NCBI GenBank assembly: GCA_026770575.1
Contig: MU657167.1
Span: 757,084 to 821,083 of the forward strand
Origin: Pelagophyceae sp. CCMP2097
Taxonomy: Eukaryota; Sar; Pelagophyceae
Direction: 5' to 3'
DNA length: 64,000 bases
Shown here in pieces: positions 9,369-19,067 of the stretch. The notes beneath the pieces were generated by a model, which worked only from the letters and a program-made list of their open reading frames with translations, searched no databases and was not told the DNA's origin. Each line of letters begins with the position of its first letter. Position 1 is the stretch's first letter. The translations under genes and the position numbers were made by a program.

Positions 9369-10004
9369 ATGCGTTCGTTCATCAGTTGGTTTAAGCGATA
9401 CGTATTGGGTGACTCGAGCGCCGCCGAGTCCCGAGGGCCCCGAGTCTGCGTCCTCAGGCCGTTTCGTCCGGGCCGCCTCGTCCCCATCATGCGGGGCGAG
9501 TTGGCCTTTGCGCCGCCGGGGGCAACCGAGCCCTCTGCGGCGCGCAACCCACTAAGGTTCGCGGCGGCGGGTGCGGAGGCGGCTCGGCGCCACCGGCGGT
9601 CGCGGTCGTTGAATTCCGTGCAGCTGACGCAGGCGGCCAAGAGGCGCGCACAAGAGTTTGGCGTTGAAAATGACGACGACGCGGCGACGCAATGTTTTCC
9701 GTGGGAGGAGGCGCACAATTCGTTGCGAGACGTCTTGCACGACACGCGCGAGACGCTGAAGGAAAACGTCGCCTCGCTCTTCCAGCGCGCGAGAACCGGC
9801 GCCCGTCTCGAAGCGGGGGAGAGGGTCGAGAGGGTGCCAGGGCGCCTCGTCGAACCACCGCCCTCTCGACCGTCTCCTCGAACTGCAAAGAAACCCATAG
9901 GCCGGGACGTCGACGATCCGGCGTTCGCTGCGTTGGTACGGTTCGGCGGCGAGTTTAAACGAGAGCATGGTCCCCGCGACGTATTTGGACGTGCTGGCCA
10001 TTGA
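9369..10004 (+). CDS. Uncharacterised ORF overlapping the bestrophin start
   Basis: An open frame of 211 codons from the ATG at 9369, with strong G/C preference at third positions, so it looks coding. No domain is recognised. The middle is basic and helical (LRDVLHDTRETLKENVASLF), then Pro-rich. It runs 38 bp into the bestrophin ORF in another frame. It is either a 5' exon of that gene joined by an unrecognised splice, or a separate small protein. A transcript would decide. Confidence 0.4.
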   Translation: MRSFISWFKRYVLGDSSAAESRGPRVCVLRPFRPGRLVPIMRGELAFAPPGATEPSAARNPLRFAAAGAEAARRHRRSRSLNSVQLTQAAKRRAQEFGVENDDDAATQCFPWEEAHNSLRDVLHDTRETLKENVASLFQRARTGARLEAGERVERVPGRLVEPPPSRPSPRTAKKPIGRDVDDPAFAALVRFGGEFKREHGPRDVFGRAGH

Positions 10005-11410
10005 CGCGAAGCGTTCGCAGCTTTTGGAAACGTCGAGGCGAATGAACCCCGTCGACGTCATCTGGCGCGTGGACCTCGCTTTAGCTTCGTCCATCGTGCC
10101 GCGAGTCTTGAACACGTGGGCAGCGCGCGTCATCCTCGGCATCTTCGTCGCGACGACGGCGTGCAGACAGCAGGGCGTCTTCGGCGACGACCCCATCCAA
10201 CGCAACAATTACCTGACGGCGTCGACGGCGACCATGTCGATCTTCGTCTCCTTTGTCATCGTCTTCTACTCAAACAACTGCTACGTCCGCTTCTACCGCC
10301 AGGCGGAAGCCGTCCGGCGCGCATGCCGCGCGGTCGTCTCCGCGGTCTCGCTCGCCCGCGGCTCCGCCACGTCCGTCGCGCCGGGCGACGCCGAAGACGA
10401 CGACGCCAAGCGCGAAGCGCCAGAGGGCGTCATGAGCTTCGAGTGAGTCTAGCTTCCGTTTGTCGCGTGCTGACAAAGTGTGGGAGCATGTGTGAGTCTA
10501 GCTTCCGTTTTGAGAAGCATCTCATTCGACGGGCTTTTTAGGACCATGTCGCAGCTGTGGCGTTTCATGAACCTGGCGCACGTGGCCGGCTACTGCGCCC
10601 TCTCCCCGATGTACAACCGCTCAAACCTCTTCGAGGCCTTCTCCATGCGCCACAAACTCATCGCACCCGCCGAGCGAGACGCCATCGGCGCGCTCGACGT
10701 AGAGTCTGAGTGCGCGACTTTTGGAGCCGCCTTTGGGCCCCGCCTCACCACCGCACTAGGACGGCGATGCGGCAGCTCGTGGTCTGGGCGCTCCAGGTCA
10801 TTTCTGAGGCGGCGGACCGTGGCGAGATTAAGACGCGGAACGAGGCCCTCGAGCTCCAGCAGTGTGTGCGTCCCCGCTGGACGTCTCGATGGGGGAGGAG
10901 GATCCTCCGAGAGCACTCGTCGCCGTCGTGTACGCCATCGCGTAGGTCCTCGACTTCCGGGGCGCGATGCAATCACTCTTCGACGAGCGCTTCCAAGAGA
11001 TCCCTTTTGCGTACTCGCACCTCGTCTCCTTCGTCTGCTTCATCTACCTCGTCGTCCTCGCCGTGGAAATGGGCCTCAAGGAGCGCCCCCTCATCCCGGC
11101 CATCGCCATCGTCTTCACGACCGTCGTCTCCCTCGGGCTTTTAACGCTGGGCAAATCAATGTCGCAGCCCACGGGCCTCGGGCCGGAGAGCTTCCCGATC
11201 CACACCTACCTCGACAACACGGCAAAGTCGTCGAAGCGCATCTTGATGCTCGGCCACGCCTCTAGCAAAGTCCAACAAAGGGTTTTCAGGACCAGCGCCC
11301 GCAGCGGCTCCGAGCCGCCGCCGCTGACGCCGCCGCCGCCGCCACTGTGCGGGCCGCCGCAAGAGCCCGAGGACACGACGCCGCGGCGGCTCTTCTCCTT
11401 CTCCACCTAA
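9967..11410 (+). CDS. Bestrophin-family anion channel, 404 residues
   Basis: Four exons (9967-10442, 10542-10709, 10760-10865,10946-11410) sum to an intact frame. The family core is recognisable: the start MNPVDVIWRVDLA, a first membrane span VILGIFVATTA, a second span around STATMSIFVSFVIVFYSNN with CYVRFYRQ after it, the segment FMNLAHVAGYCALSP, and the late segment IPFAYSHLVSFVCFIYLVVL followed by two more hydrophobic spans. Bestrophins are pentameric chloride/bicarbonate channels. In several algae members sit in thylakoids and feed carbon to the pyrenoid, but I see no clear plastid-targeting peptide, so location is open. The C-terminal 50 residues are Pro-rich. Confidence 0.88.
10443..10541 (+). 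other. Bestrophin intron 1 with a duplicated donor
   Basis: The 99-nt intron begins GTGAGTCTAGCTTCCGTTT and repeats the same 19 nt exactly at 10492-10510, 49 nt downstream. A second potential GTGAGT donor therefore lies inside the intron. The acceptor is TTTTTAG at 10541. Use of the inner donor would insert 49 nt and break the frame. Confidence 0.7.
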
Positions 11411-11519
11411 GCGCAGGCGCGGCGCTGCGCCCAGACAAGGGGCCTCACTTGGAATTGCCGCGTTTCCTTGGTTTCCGATTCCCGGAGAAGAAGTTCTGAG
11501 AGGGCGTGGGGACGAGGCG

Positions 11520-13525
11520 ATGAAGCTGCTGCTGCTGCTCGCCGGCTCGGCGCTGCGTGCCGCAGCGTCGGCACATCTCGCGGGGGCGCCCAACTTGTTT
11601 TGCGCGCTGCCGGAGCGTTTCTGCCGCACAGGGCTCTCTTGGACGGCGCGCCGAAGCGGCCCAACGTGGTCCTCATCTTCGCAGACGACCTGGGGTTCGG
11701 GGACCCGAGCTTTGCGGGCCATCCTACAAACCTCTCGCCTAACTTGGACCAGCTGCGCGCGCGGGGCAAGCGCGTCACGGCGTGGTACAGCGGTGCGTGC
11801 CGGCGCCCCGTCGCCGCCGACAACTTGCACGGCGTCGACGCTAGGCTGCCCGGTGTGCACGGGCTCCCGGGCGTCGTTGATGACGGGCCGCGTCTACGCG
11901 CGTGTCGGCGTCCCGGGCGTCTTCGGGGCCGCGAGCCAGACGGGGCTGCCGCTGCGCGAAAAGACGATCGCGGACCAGCTCCGGTCCGTCGGCTACGCGA
12001 CAGTGCGCGCAGCCGGCTCGTCCCCCGGGCCGCGTGGACATTGGGTCTCCCCCGCAGGCCATGCTGGGCAAGTGGCACCTCGGCCAGCGCGAGGTGTACC
12101 TCCCCGCGCGGCGCGGCTTCGACTCGTACCTCGGCGTCCCCTTCTCCGACGACATGGGCCAGGCGCGCATGACGGCGTGCGCCGCGGCGCCGAATCGCCT
12201 CGACGCCGACGCGGCCTCGGGGCCGCCGCGGCTCGACGCGCTTCTCTTCGCCGAGCCCAAGCTCCAGGCGGACTGGGACGACTACGTCGCCGCGGGTTTC
12301 ACGCAGCCGGCCCGCTTCGAGGCCGACGCCGACGCCGACCGCGGCGGCAACTTTCTGCCCCTCGTCTCCCAGACGCGACTCGCAAACGGTGCGTGCTCCA
12401 AGAGGAAAGCCTCGATATGACTTTAAAACGTGATGACTTGAAAAGGCGTCCGCAGGGACGGTGCAGACGGTGATCGTCGAGCAGCCGCTGGATTTGACGC
12501 ACCTTGGTGAAAAGTACGCCACGTTCGCGTCGGAAACCATCCGGGCCTTGGCGGCGGGCACCCGGCCATGGTTCCTCTACGCGGCGCTGTCGCACGTACA
12601 CACGACCGCCGACAACATCCCGGAGAAGCAGTTTTCCGGCTGCGCCTTTCGCGGCAAATCGCCGCGCGGCGCGTTTGGGGACGCGCTGGCCGAAGCCGAT
12701 TCAGTCGTCGGGGCCATCGTTTCCGCCGTCGACGGCGCAGGCGCCGCGCGGGAGACGCTCTACATCTTCTCGTCGGACAATGGCCCGTGGATGGTGCAAG
12801 GCACTTCCGCCGGGTCCGTGGGCCACCTCTACGCCGCCGCCGCGGGATACTGGAACGTCGGCAAGGGCTCGACGTGGGAGGGGGGGATCCGCGAGCCGGC
12901 TCTCATCGTCTGGGAGGGCGTCGTCGAGGCGGGCAGCTCGACGAACGCCGCCGTCTCCTCGACGGACGTCTTCGTCACGCTCTCAAAACTCGTCGGCGCC
13001 AAGATACCTGATTTCTTGGAGTATAACGGCAACCGCACACCTGCAATCTACGACGGCGTCGACCAGTCCGAATCGCTCTTCGGGTCGGCGCAGCAGTCGA
13101 AGCGCGACGGCGCCGGAGAGTGCCTCTTCTTCTTCGGCGGCCCAAAGACGAACCTCACGCCGTCGGCCGCGCGCTGCGGGCCTTACAAGCTGCACTACGC
13201 CACAGGGCCGGGCCTCGGCGGCTGCGCCGGCTGCGAGGTGAAGCACTTTGACCCGCCTCTGGTCTTCCACGTCGAAGCCGATCCGTCGGAGCAGTTTGCC
13301 GTTTCCGCCGACTTGCAAGTTGTAGAGGCCGTGCTGAAAATCGCCGCCGCGTCGCTTGCGGCGTACATGGCGCATTTCGAACCGGGCGTCCTGGACGCTT
13401 CCAACGGCGGCCTCGCGCCCGACGCCCCTTATGAAGTCGTCGACGGCACGGCTCTGTACGGCGTCTGCTGCAACCGGCACCAAGCAAACACCTGCCAGTG
13501 CTCCGGCGCGCCGTACCCGCCGTGA
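11520..13525 (+). CDS. Arylsulfatase (ARSA-like), secreted, 588 residues
   Basis: Hydrolyses sulfate esters. Five exons (11520-11566, 11632-11792, 11845-12002, 12058-12388, 12456-13525) give an intact frame. The N-terminus MKLLLLLAGSALRAA is a signal peptide. PNVVLIFADDLGFGD supplies the metal-binding Asp pair. The active-site motif reads VCTGSRASLMTGR, where the Cys would be converted to formylglycine; the usual Pro/Ala at motif position 3 is Gly. GLPLREKTIADQL, MLGKWHLG (metal-site Lys/His), LSHVHTT and FSSDNGPW follow in the standard order. The C-terminus is Cys-rich (CCNRHQANTCQCSG). Extracellular or vacuolar polysaccharide or lipid desulfation is likely; the substrate is unknown. It ends 17 bp from the oppositely oriented NYN-KH gene. 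Confidence 0.93.
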
Positions 13526-13542
13526 TCCATTTGCAGTTTACG

Positions 13543-14985
13543 TTACGAGACGTCCATGGCCTCGCTCGTGTCCGAGTTTGAGAGAGATGCGGCGCGTCGC
13601 CGGGCGTCCGCCGGGTACCGCTGCGCGGCGACAACGGCGGCGCGGATGGCCTCGAGCGCCGCAGAAACGCTCGCCGGCGGGCCGCGCACCGTGACGTCCG
13701 TCTCGCCGTCGCCGCCGTAGGCCGGCGACTTTGCGACGTCGACCTTGCAGCCAGTCTCGCGCTCGACGCGCTGGACGTTGGCCCCGCGCTTGCCGATGAT
13801 GCGGCCCACGGCGTCGAGCGGCACGCGGACCACGCGCGTCTCCACGCGCGTCTCCACCGCGGGCGCCGCGTCCGCCAAGGGCGCGTCGGACATGGGCAGC
13901 GCCGCGGCATCTTCGCCGACGACCGACGCCATTCCGTGGCCCGACGCCGTTCCGTGGCCGATGATGGAGTACCGACGTTGCTGCTCGGAAGCCGGCGACG
14001 GCGGGTCCGCGGCCTCGGACGACGCTGGCGGTCGCCGCGGCGGCGCGGCGGCCGAGTTTGCGGCGGCGTCGTTTTGCCGCGGCGGTCGGAGCCGCGCCCT
14101 GCGCGGCGCGGCGAACGCGGGCACGTTGCCGTCGTGCGCGGCGCGCATGCGCTCGAGCGCGTCGGGGTCGGGCGCGAAGGACGGGTCGAACATGAAGGCG
14201 ACTCGGTGCCAGTCGAGCCATCTCTGGTCGTAGCCGCGGTCTCGGGCGTGGTCGAGGAATCGGTCGTTTGAGACGACGAAGGAGCCGTGGTTATCCGCAT
14301 GTGCGATCTACGCCGACTGTGGTCGCAACGCATCGCAGGGGGGGGAGGCTCCTCTGCGTGCCTCCAGAAACCCCTCGAGGCCACGCACCATGAAATTATC
14401 GTCGAGCCCCCCCGGAGTGGCAAAGAGGACGCCCGCTCTGAGCAGGGCCTCCAGCTCGGCGTGGTCGTCGACGAAGCCTCTGGGCGCGAAGATCTTGAAC
14501 GATACGCCGGCGGTTGCGAAATATTCGATGGCGAGCTGAAGGCCCCGCAAGCCCGCGGAACGGCGCGCGTCGGCGCAGCGCTCGTACGCCGGGACGTTCG
14601 CCAGCGCCACGTTCATGCCGTCGATGACGACATGCACGCGCGGCGCGTCGTCCATCGCCCGCAAACGCAGGAGCTGCGCCGTGTCGTTTACGGAAGGCAG
14701 AGGGGAAGACGCGTCGCGGTACACCGCAGCCACGCTCGACCCCGCGCCCATGCAACGACGGCCAGGCCCCAAGCGACGCCCGAGGCGCCCTGCCGGCCTC
14801 CGAGCACGCCTGCCGCCTCCAAAGGGTACACGCTCCGGAGCTCCGACGCCGCCGCGTCGAGGTCGCCCAAAAAGGGACTTGATTTCGCTTCGAGGGCTAT
14901 TCGGGGTCGTTCCCCGCGCGGCCGCTCCCTTGCGCCGGCTGGCGCCGCCGCGGGGAAGGTTCGAGGCAGATGCGAACCGACTCAT
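13543..14985 (-). CDS. NYN (Zc3h12a-type) ribonuclease-like domain plus KH domain
   Basis: Two exons (14985-14389, 14307-13543) read through an 81-nt intron. The N-terminal half carries the NYN/PIN-like fold of the Regnase/N4BP1 group: VHVVIDGMNVA (acidic metal site), FKIFAPRGF, then TPGGLDDNFM joined across the intron to a segment ending VVSNDRFLDH, then WHRVAFMFDP. These Asp residues are the expected catalytic carboxylates. After a disordered linker, VPLDAVGRIIGKRGANVQRV is a KH RNA-binding motif with the GKRG loop. The likely role is cutting or sensing RNA. The first 100 residues are uncertain: another frame (LGDLDAAASELRSVYP, near 14860) also looks coding, so an extra intron may exist. 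No signal peptide is seen. Confidence 0.82.
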
Positions 14986-15045
14986 ACTGCGTGCGTTCGG
15001 ACAGCAGACGAGGGACCCAAGTGGTCATCTAGTACGAGGGGTGGC

Positions 15046-15618
15046 TCAGGCGGTTTCGGTGGGTTGCGGGTCGGCTGGGATGTCAAAGGTGAGCGGGACG
15101 ACCTCCGTGGCGGCGTCGGTGGGCTGCGGCGCGCCGTCGGTTGCACGGTCCGGTGGGCGGCCGTTGCGGACGACAGTGTAAGTAGCGCGGTGCTTGAGGA
15201 GCGTCTTCGCGTTGGTCTTCGGCGTCGAAAAAAGCTTGAGTGGCGCGCCCGCGGCGTCGACGAGGTCGACGCTGGAAAAGTCGGCGTCATGAAGGCCTCG
15301 GAAGGCTGCGATGCCGGCCATGAGCGCCGCCGCCTGCTCCGCGCGCAGCGCCACGACGGCCTCGAGCGCCTCGGCCGTCGGGCCCGCGTCGCCGTCAGCC
15401 GGCGGCGCGGCGTCGGCGCGCTGCCGGAGCGCGGCGAGGTCGGCGTCGGCGTTTGCGGCGTGCGCGCGGATCGACGCGTCGCGTTCCCGCGCGAACGCCT
15501 CCGTCTCCTTGACGGCAGTCGCTCTAATAAAGTCGAGGAGGATGCAGCAGTCGCAGTCGGCGTTGAAGACGACGGCGGGCATCGAATTGCAGCCGAACTT
15601 GGCGCTGATGATCGGCAT
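15046..15618 (-). CDS. Small CXorf65/C22orf15-like protein, 190 residues
   Basis: From the ATG at 15618 it begins MPIISAKFGCNSMPAVVFNA, then DCDCCILLDFIR, resembling the short ubiquitin-like N-terminus of the CXorf65/C22orf15 family (a beta hairpin, then a conserved Cys and an LLDFIR-type helix). A helical insert rich in Ala and Glu follows, then SSVDLVDAAGAPLKLF and a final YTVVRNGRP strand. Function is not known to me; homologues occur mainly in ciliated lineages, so a ciliary role is only a guess. An upstream in-frame ATG (15834) gives an Arg-rich extension that looks non-coding. It lies 60 bp beyond the NYN-KH start, same strand. Confidence 0.55.
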   Translation of the reverse strand: MPIISAKFGCNSMPAVVFNADCDCCILLDFIRATAVKETEAFARERDASIRAHAANADADLAALRQRADAAPPADGDAGPTAEALEAVVALRAEQAAALMAGIAAFRGLHDADFSSVDLVDAAGAPLKLFSTPKTNAKTLLKHRATYTVVRNGRPPDRATDGAPQPTDAATEVVPLTFDIPADPQPTETA

Positions 15619-15834
15619 GATGGCCGCCGACACCGCTCGGACCTTTGACGGCGGCCGCGGCGCAACGGCCGACGCGAGACGGCGGCGACAAACGACCGGC
15701 GCGCCTCCTCGGCGCTTCAACGGGCGACGCTCTAAGGCCGAGCTCCGAGGGCCCGCAGAAAGGCAAGGACGCTCCGCTCTCGACCGCGAACAGCGCAGAC
15801 GACCGTGACTCCGCGCGAATGTAACGCGCGTCAA

Positions 15835-16588
15835 TTTTTTCTGCGAATAGGCATTAAATCAAACCCACCGCTCTAGCAAGGTTCCGTCCCGACGGGTCGG
15901 GTCGCGTCGGCGCCCGAGCGTGGCGGGCTTGCCCAGAGTTTTAAGTGCGTCACGGTGGCCTCGATGGTCGTTTCTCGCCCTTGTATCTTATGCACGCGTG
16001 GCGACTGCGCCGACCCGGCTCGGCGTCGCCGCGGCAAGGCGACGACATCTGGGCTGCTCGGCTCAAGGGGATGCGAACGCGATCTCTGTGCCGACGCCGT
16101 GGCGGAGGTACGGGCTCGCCGATGGCGTGCTCATCGCGCCGTCGCGGCACTTGCCATCACCACTTCCGATGGTCATCAAAGCCGCCGTCCCGGCGGCGTC
16201 GCGGAGGCCGCCTGCCCGAGGCTCTGGCGGGCGGTAACGTGACGCCGTCCGCCCCGATCACCCTGCGCGCGTCGATGCGCAGCGGCGCTCGTCGTATTCG
16301 CCGACGTCGAACGGCGCTGCGTGACGCTCACCGTCGTCCGAGACGCAGAGGGCGTCGAAACATGCGTGCGGCGAGGGCCTACGTGGTTGCGATGCCCTCC
16401 CCGTCGGAATCCGACGGCGCACCCGACGACGGTTCGTCTCGATATCCGCGACGGTGGAAATCCGCAAAGGTGCGTACTCGCAAACGGCGTCCTTCGCGCC
16501 GGCACGACGTCGCAGCGTCGAGGCGCGTCGGTGAGGCCGCGGCGATTCCGGGCGCCGCGCGTCGAGACCGTCGTACGGACCGGCGGCG
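15835..16588. other. Interval with possible unassigned coding pieces
   Basis: No recognisable gene. On the + strand a stretch reading VVFADVERRCVTLTVVRDAE (near 16290-16350) and another reading GLADGVLIAPSRHLPSPLP (near 16110-16170) look protein-like, but I could not join them into a model. They could be exons of a small gene convergent with the one ending at 16589. A variant of the ATTAAATCAAACCC motif lies near 15852. Confidence 0.3.
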
Positions 16589-17992
16589 TTAGTCGATGGC
16601 GCCGAGGCCTCTGTAATAATCTCTCATGATGCGGTTCAGCGCGTAAATCTCCTGCCGCCGCCGCTCGCGCTGCTGCGACTCCATCGCGCGCTTGGCCTGC
16701 CGGCCGAGAGTCGGGAAGCGCCGGGTCAAGAAAAGGTGGCGCAAGCGAGCGGACCTGGACTCCTTTCTTTTGCTCGTCGAGCGCCTGCGCAATCTCCTCG
16801 GCGCGCTGCGAGGCGCACCGCGTCGCCTGCACAGACGAGTCACCGGAGCACGGGGGGAGAGACGCGCCTCGACGTCGTCTCAACGCCGACGTCGGCTCAC
16901 CTCTGAGGCGCGCTGCCCGGCCTGGAGGCGCAGGGCGTCGACGTCCATGTACGCGTACCGCGACCGTCGCTCGACGTCGGCGGCGTCCTTGAGCCTAATT
17001 CGGCCGTCGACTTTGGGCGAAGAAAGCCGCGGCGGCGGGAGGCACCTGTTGGCCTCGTCAATCTTGCCGCGATGCTCGGCGATGCGCTGGATCGCCAGCA
17101 ACCGCTCCGACTCGAGGTCCAACCGCGAAGCCTGGCGTTTCGAGTATGCAAAAAGGTCTGTCGTCGGAGAGCCTTTGGCGGAGGGCCCCCGCGGGCCTCG
17201 CGACACTGTCCAGGAGACGCCGCGGGATGGTACGGGTCGACGGCGCGGCCGCGCGTTCGCGGGGGTCGACGCGATGCAGACGCGCACCGCCGGCAGCGGC
17301 GTATCCGTCGAACCGTCTTTCGCGAGGGGCTTCAAATGCGGCCGCGCCTCGCCGTCTCCCACGTGCAGCGCCAAGAGGCCCCTGGCCGGACGCGCGAGTC
17401 GGTCCGCGCGGCCGCCAAAGTGCAAACAACCCTCGGGTCCACTTCGTTGGAGCGGCCCTCGGGTCTGCTCCGACGACGAGGCCGGGGCTCGCTCTCCACG
17501 GTCGCTCACCGGGATCTGGTGCTGTGGCCCGTGATGGAAGCTCTCAGCGGCAGCACCTGCGCGTCGACGAGTCGAGGGAGCGTCTCGCCGGGAGGCCGAA
17601 AGGTACCTTGGGGTCGCTCTGCCGTCTTGCTGTCGGCGCCGTCGTGGGGAGCAGCTGCGGCGTCGTCGCTTCCGTATCCGTTGAGATGCGCAGCGACCTC
17701 GAGAGCCGCACAGGGACGCGGACCGTCCGCGTGGACCGCCTGAGACGCAGCGGTGACGACGGGAGGCGTAGTCGTCCCGCGCGTGTGCGGCGGTCGCGCC
17801 GCACTCAATCGCCTTTAGTCTCCTCCGACTTTCGACTCCGAAAACGCCTTCGACGACTCGATCGCCGGGCGCCGCGTGGGACCCCTCTGGCGCGCGCAGG
17901 GCGTCTGCGGCCGCCGGCAGCGCCGGTGCCTTTTGGTGCAGGATCTGCGGCGCCGCCGTCACCATCAGGTCCATCATCCCCACCGCCGCCAT
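16589..17992 (-). CDS. Unrecognised multi-exon basic protein
   Basis: Short coding pieces connect across GT-AG introns: a start MMDLMVTAAPQILHQKAPAL (17980 region), a middle exon with LHFGGRADRLARPARGLLAL, an exon with ESERLLAIQRIAEHRGKIDE and RYAYMDVDALRLQAGQRA, an exon with QRAEEIAQALDEQKK, and a last exon AKRAMESQQRERRRQE, then IYALNRIMRDYYRGLGAID and stop. The second half is helical, charged and coiled-coil-like. I know no family for it. A structural role, perhaps cytoskeletal, is conceivable from composition only. Exact exon ends before 17150 are not settled. Confidence 0.5.
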
Positions 17993-19067
17993 CGGACACC
18001 CGGCCGCTCGGGCGGGGGGCGCAGCGGCGTGGAGCCTCGTCCGCGCGGTCTAACCGATCGGTCAACCGATCCTGTCCAACCGCGCGCTTGCCGCGTTTTT
18101 TTGTGTTGTGTGTTTAAGTTTGAGGTCGCGTCGATTTTGCAGCCTGGTCCACTGCACGCCTGGTCCACTGCACGCCGCCTCGCGACTCTCCTGAGAACGA
18201 AAGGTAACGCCAAAGATGCAACGGGTTTCTTCCGACTGTGGTCTGGGCCCACTGTACCCGGCAGCGAGGCAGAACGGTCGAAGCCCTTTGGGGTGGATGA
18301 TCAGTCGCTCCTTGCGCAGGCCCCCTCGACTGCACGTGGCTCGCCGCGCTGCTCCTCCGTCCTAAAGGCGGAGCGGCCGGAACATGATCGTTTCCGAGCC
18401 TGCCCCCGGGATATTACAAGAGCGCGCCGGAGGCACACGGAGGACCCGAAGGATACAGCCAAATCCCATTGCAATGCCCACGTAAATAATTGAAATTATT
18501 TAACTAATCGCTGAACTTTCAAATCCTCCTTATCTTTATTTTTATTATTTTATTTCTTATTAAGCTATTTATTTTTTCTTTTTTTGCGGCCGACCAGATT
18601 CGAACCTGTGACCAAAAACTTCTTCTATGATGATTCCAATGAGGCTCCTGCTCGACCTCAACTCCCAATTTTANNNNNNNNNNNNNNNNNNNNNNNNNNN
18701 NNNNNNNNNNNNNNNNNNNNNNNNNNNNNNNNNNNNNNNNNNNNNNNNNNNNNNNNNNNNNNNNNNNNNNNNNNNNNNNNNNNNNNNNNNNNNNNNNNNN
18801 NNNNNNNNNNNNNNNNNNNNNNNNNNNNNNNNNACAGACAGACAGACATAATTGCCCCTGGTAATCCTTCAATCAAAGGACCCGAAGGGCCCTTGCCGTA
18901 AACTGACGTTGAATAAACGGCAAGGACCCTTCGGGTCCTGAATTAAATCAAACCCTCACTTCTCACTGCAGGGTTTTCACGGGAACCCGTTTCTGGGAGA
19001 GGAACATCCAGCGCACGGCCGGCGGGCATCCCGGCGCTGCAAAGGCGCGTCGGCGCAGGACGCCCCG
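17993..19067. other. Intergenic region with assembly gap and repeats
   Basis: No gene seen. An unsequenced gap of 160 N spans 18674-18833, directly followed by a CAGA microsatellite. Near 18590-18612, on the minus strand, CAGGTTCGAATCTGG is a tRNA B-box-like sequence without a recoverable acceptor partner. ATTAAATCAAACCCTCAC at about 18943 is shared with 3041. The 18480-18590 stretch is AT-rich. Confidence 0.7.
18876..18937. repeat. 22-bp inverted repeat around a short spacer
   Basis: GGACCCGAAGGGCCCTTGCC at the left and GGCAAGGACCCTTCGGGTCC at the right are reverse complements apart from one mismatch, extend by GT/AC, and are separated by about 17 AT-rich bases. The DNA can form a long hairpin. 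GGACCCGAAGG also occurs near 18442. It may be a terminator-like structure or a transposon end; nothing decides. Confidence 0.65.

Noticed and set aside
18585..18660. Possible minus-strand tRNA with T-loop GGTTCGAATC
   Set aside because: The T-stem has a mismatch, no acceptor partner was found upstream, and the gap of N lies next to it. It is treated as a B-box-like fragment.
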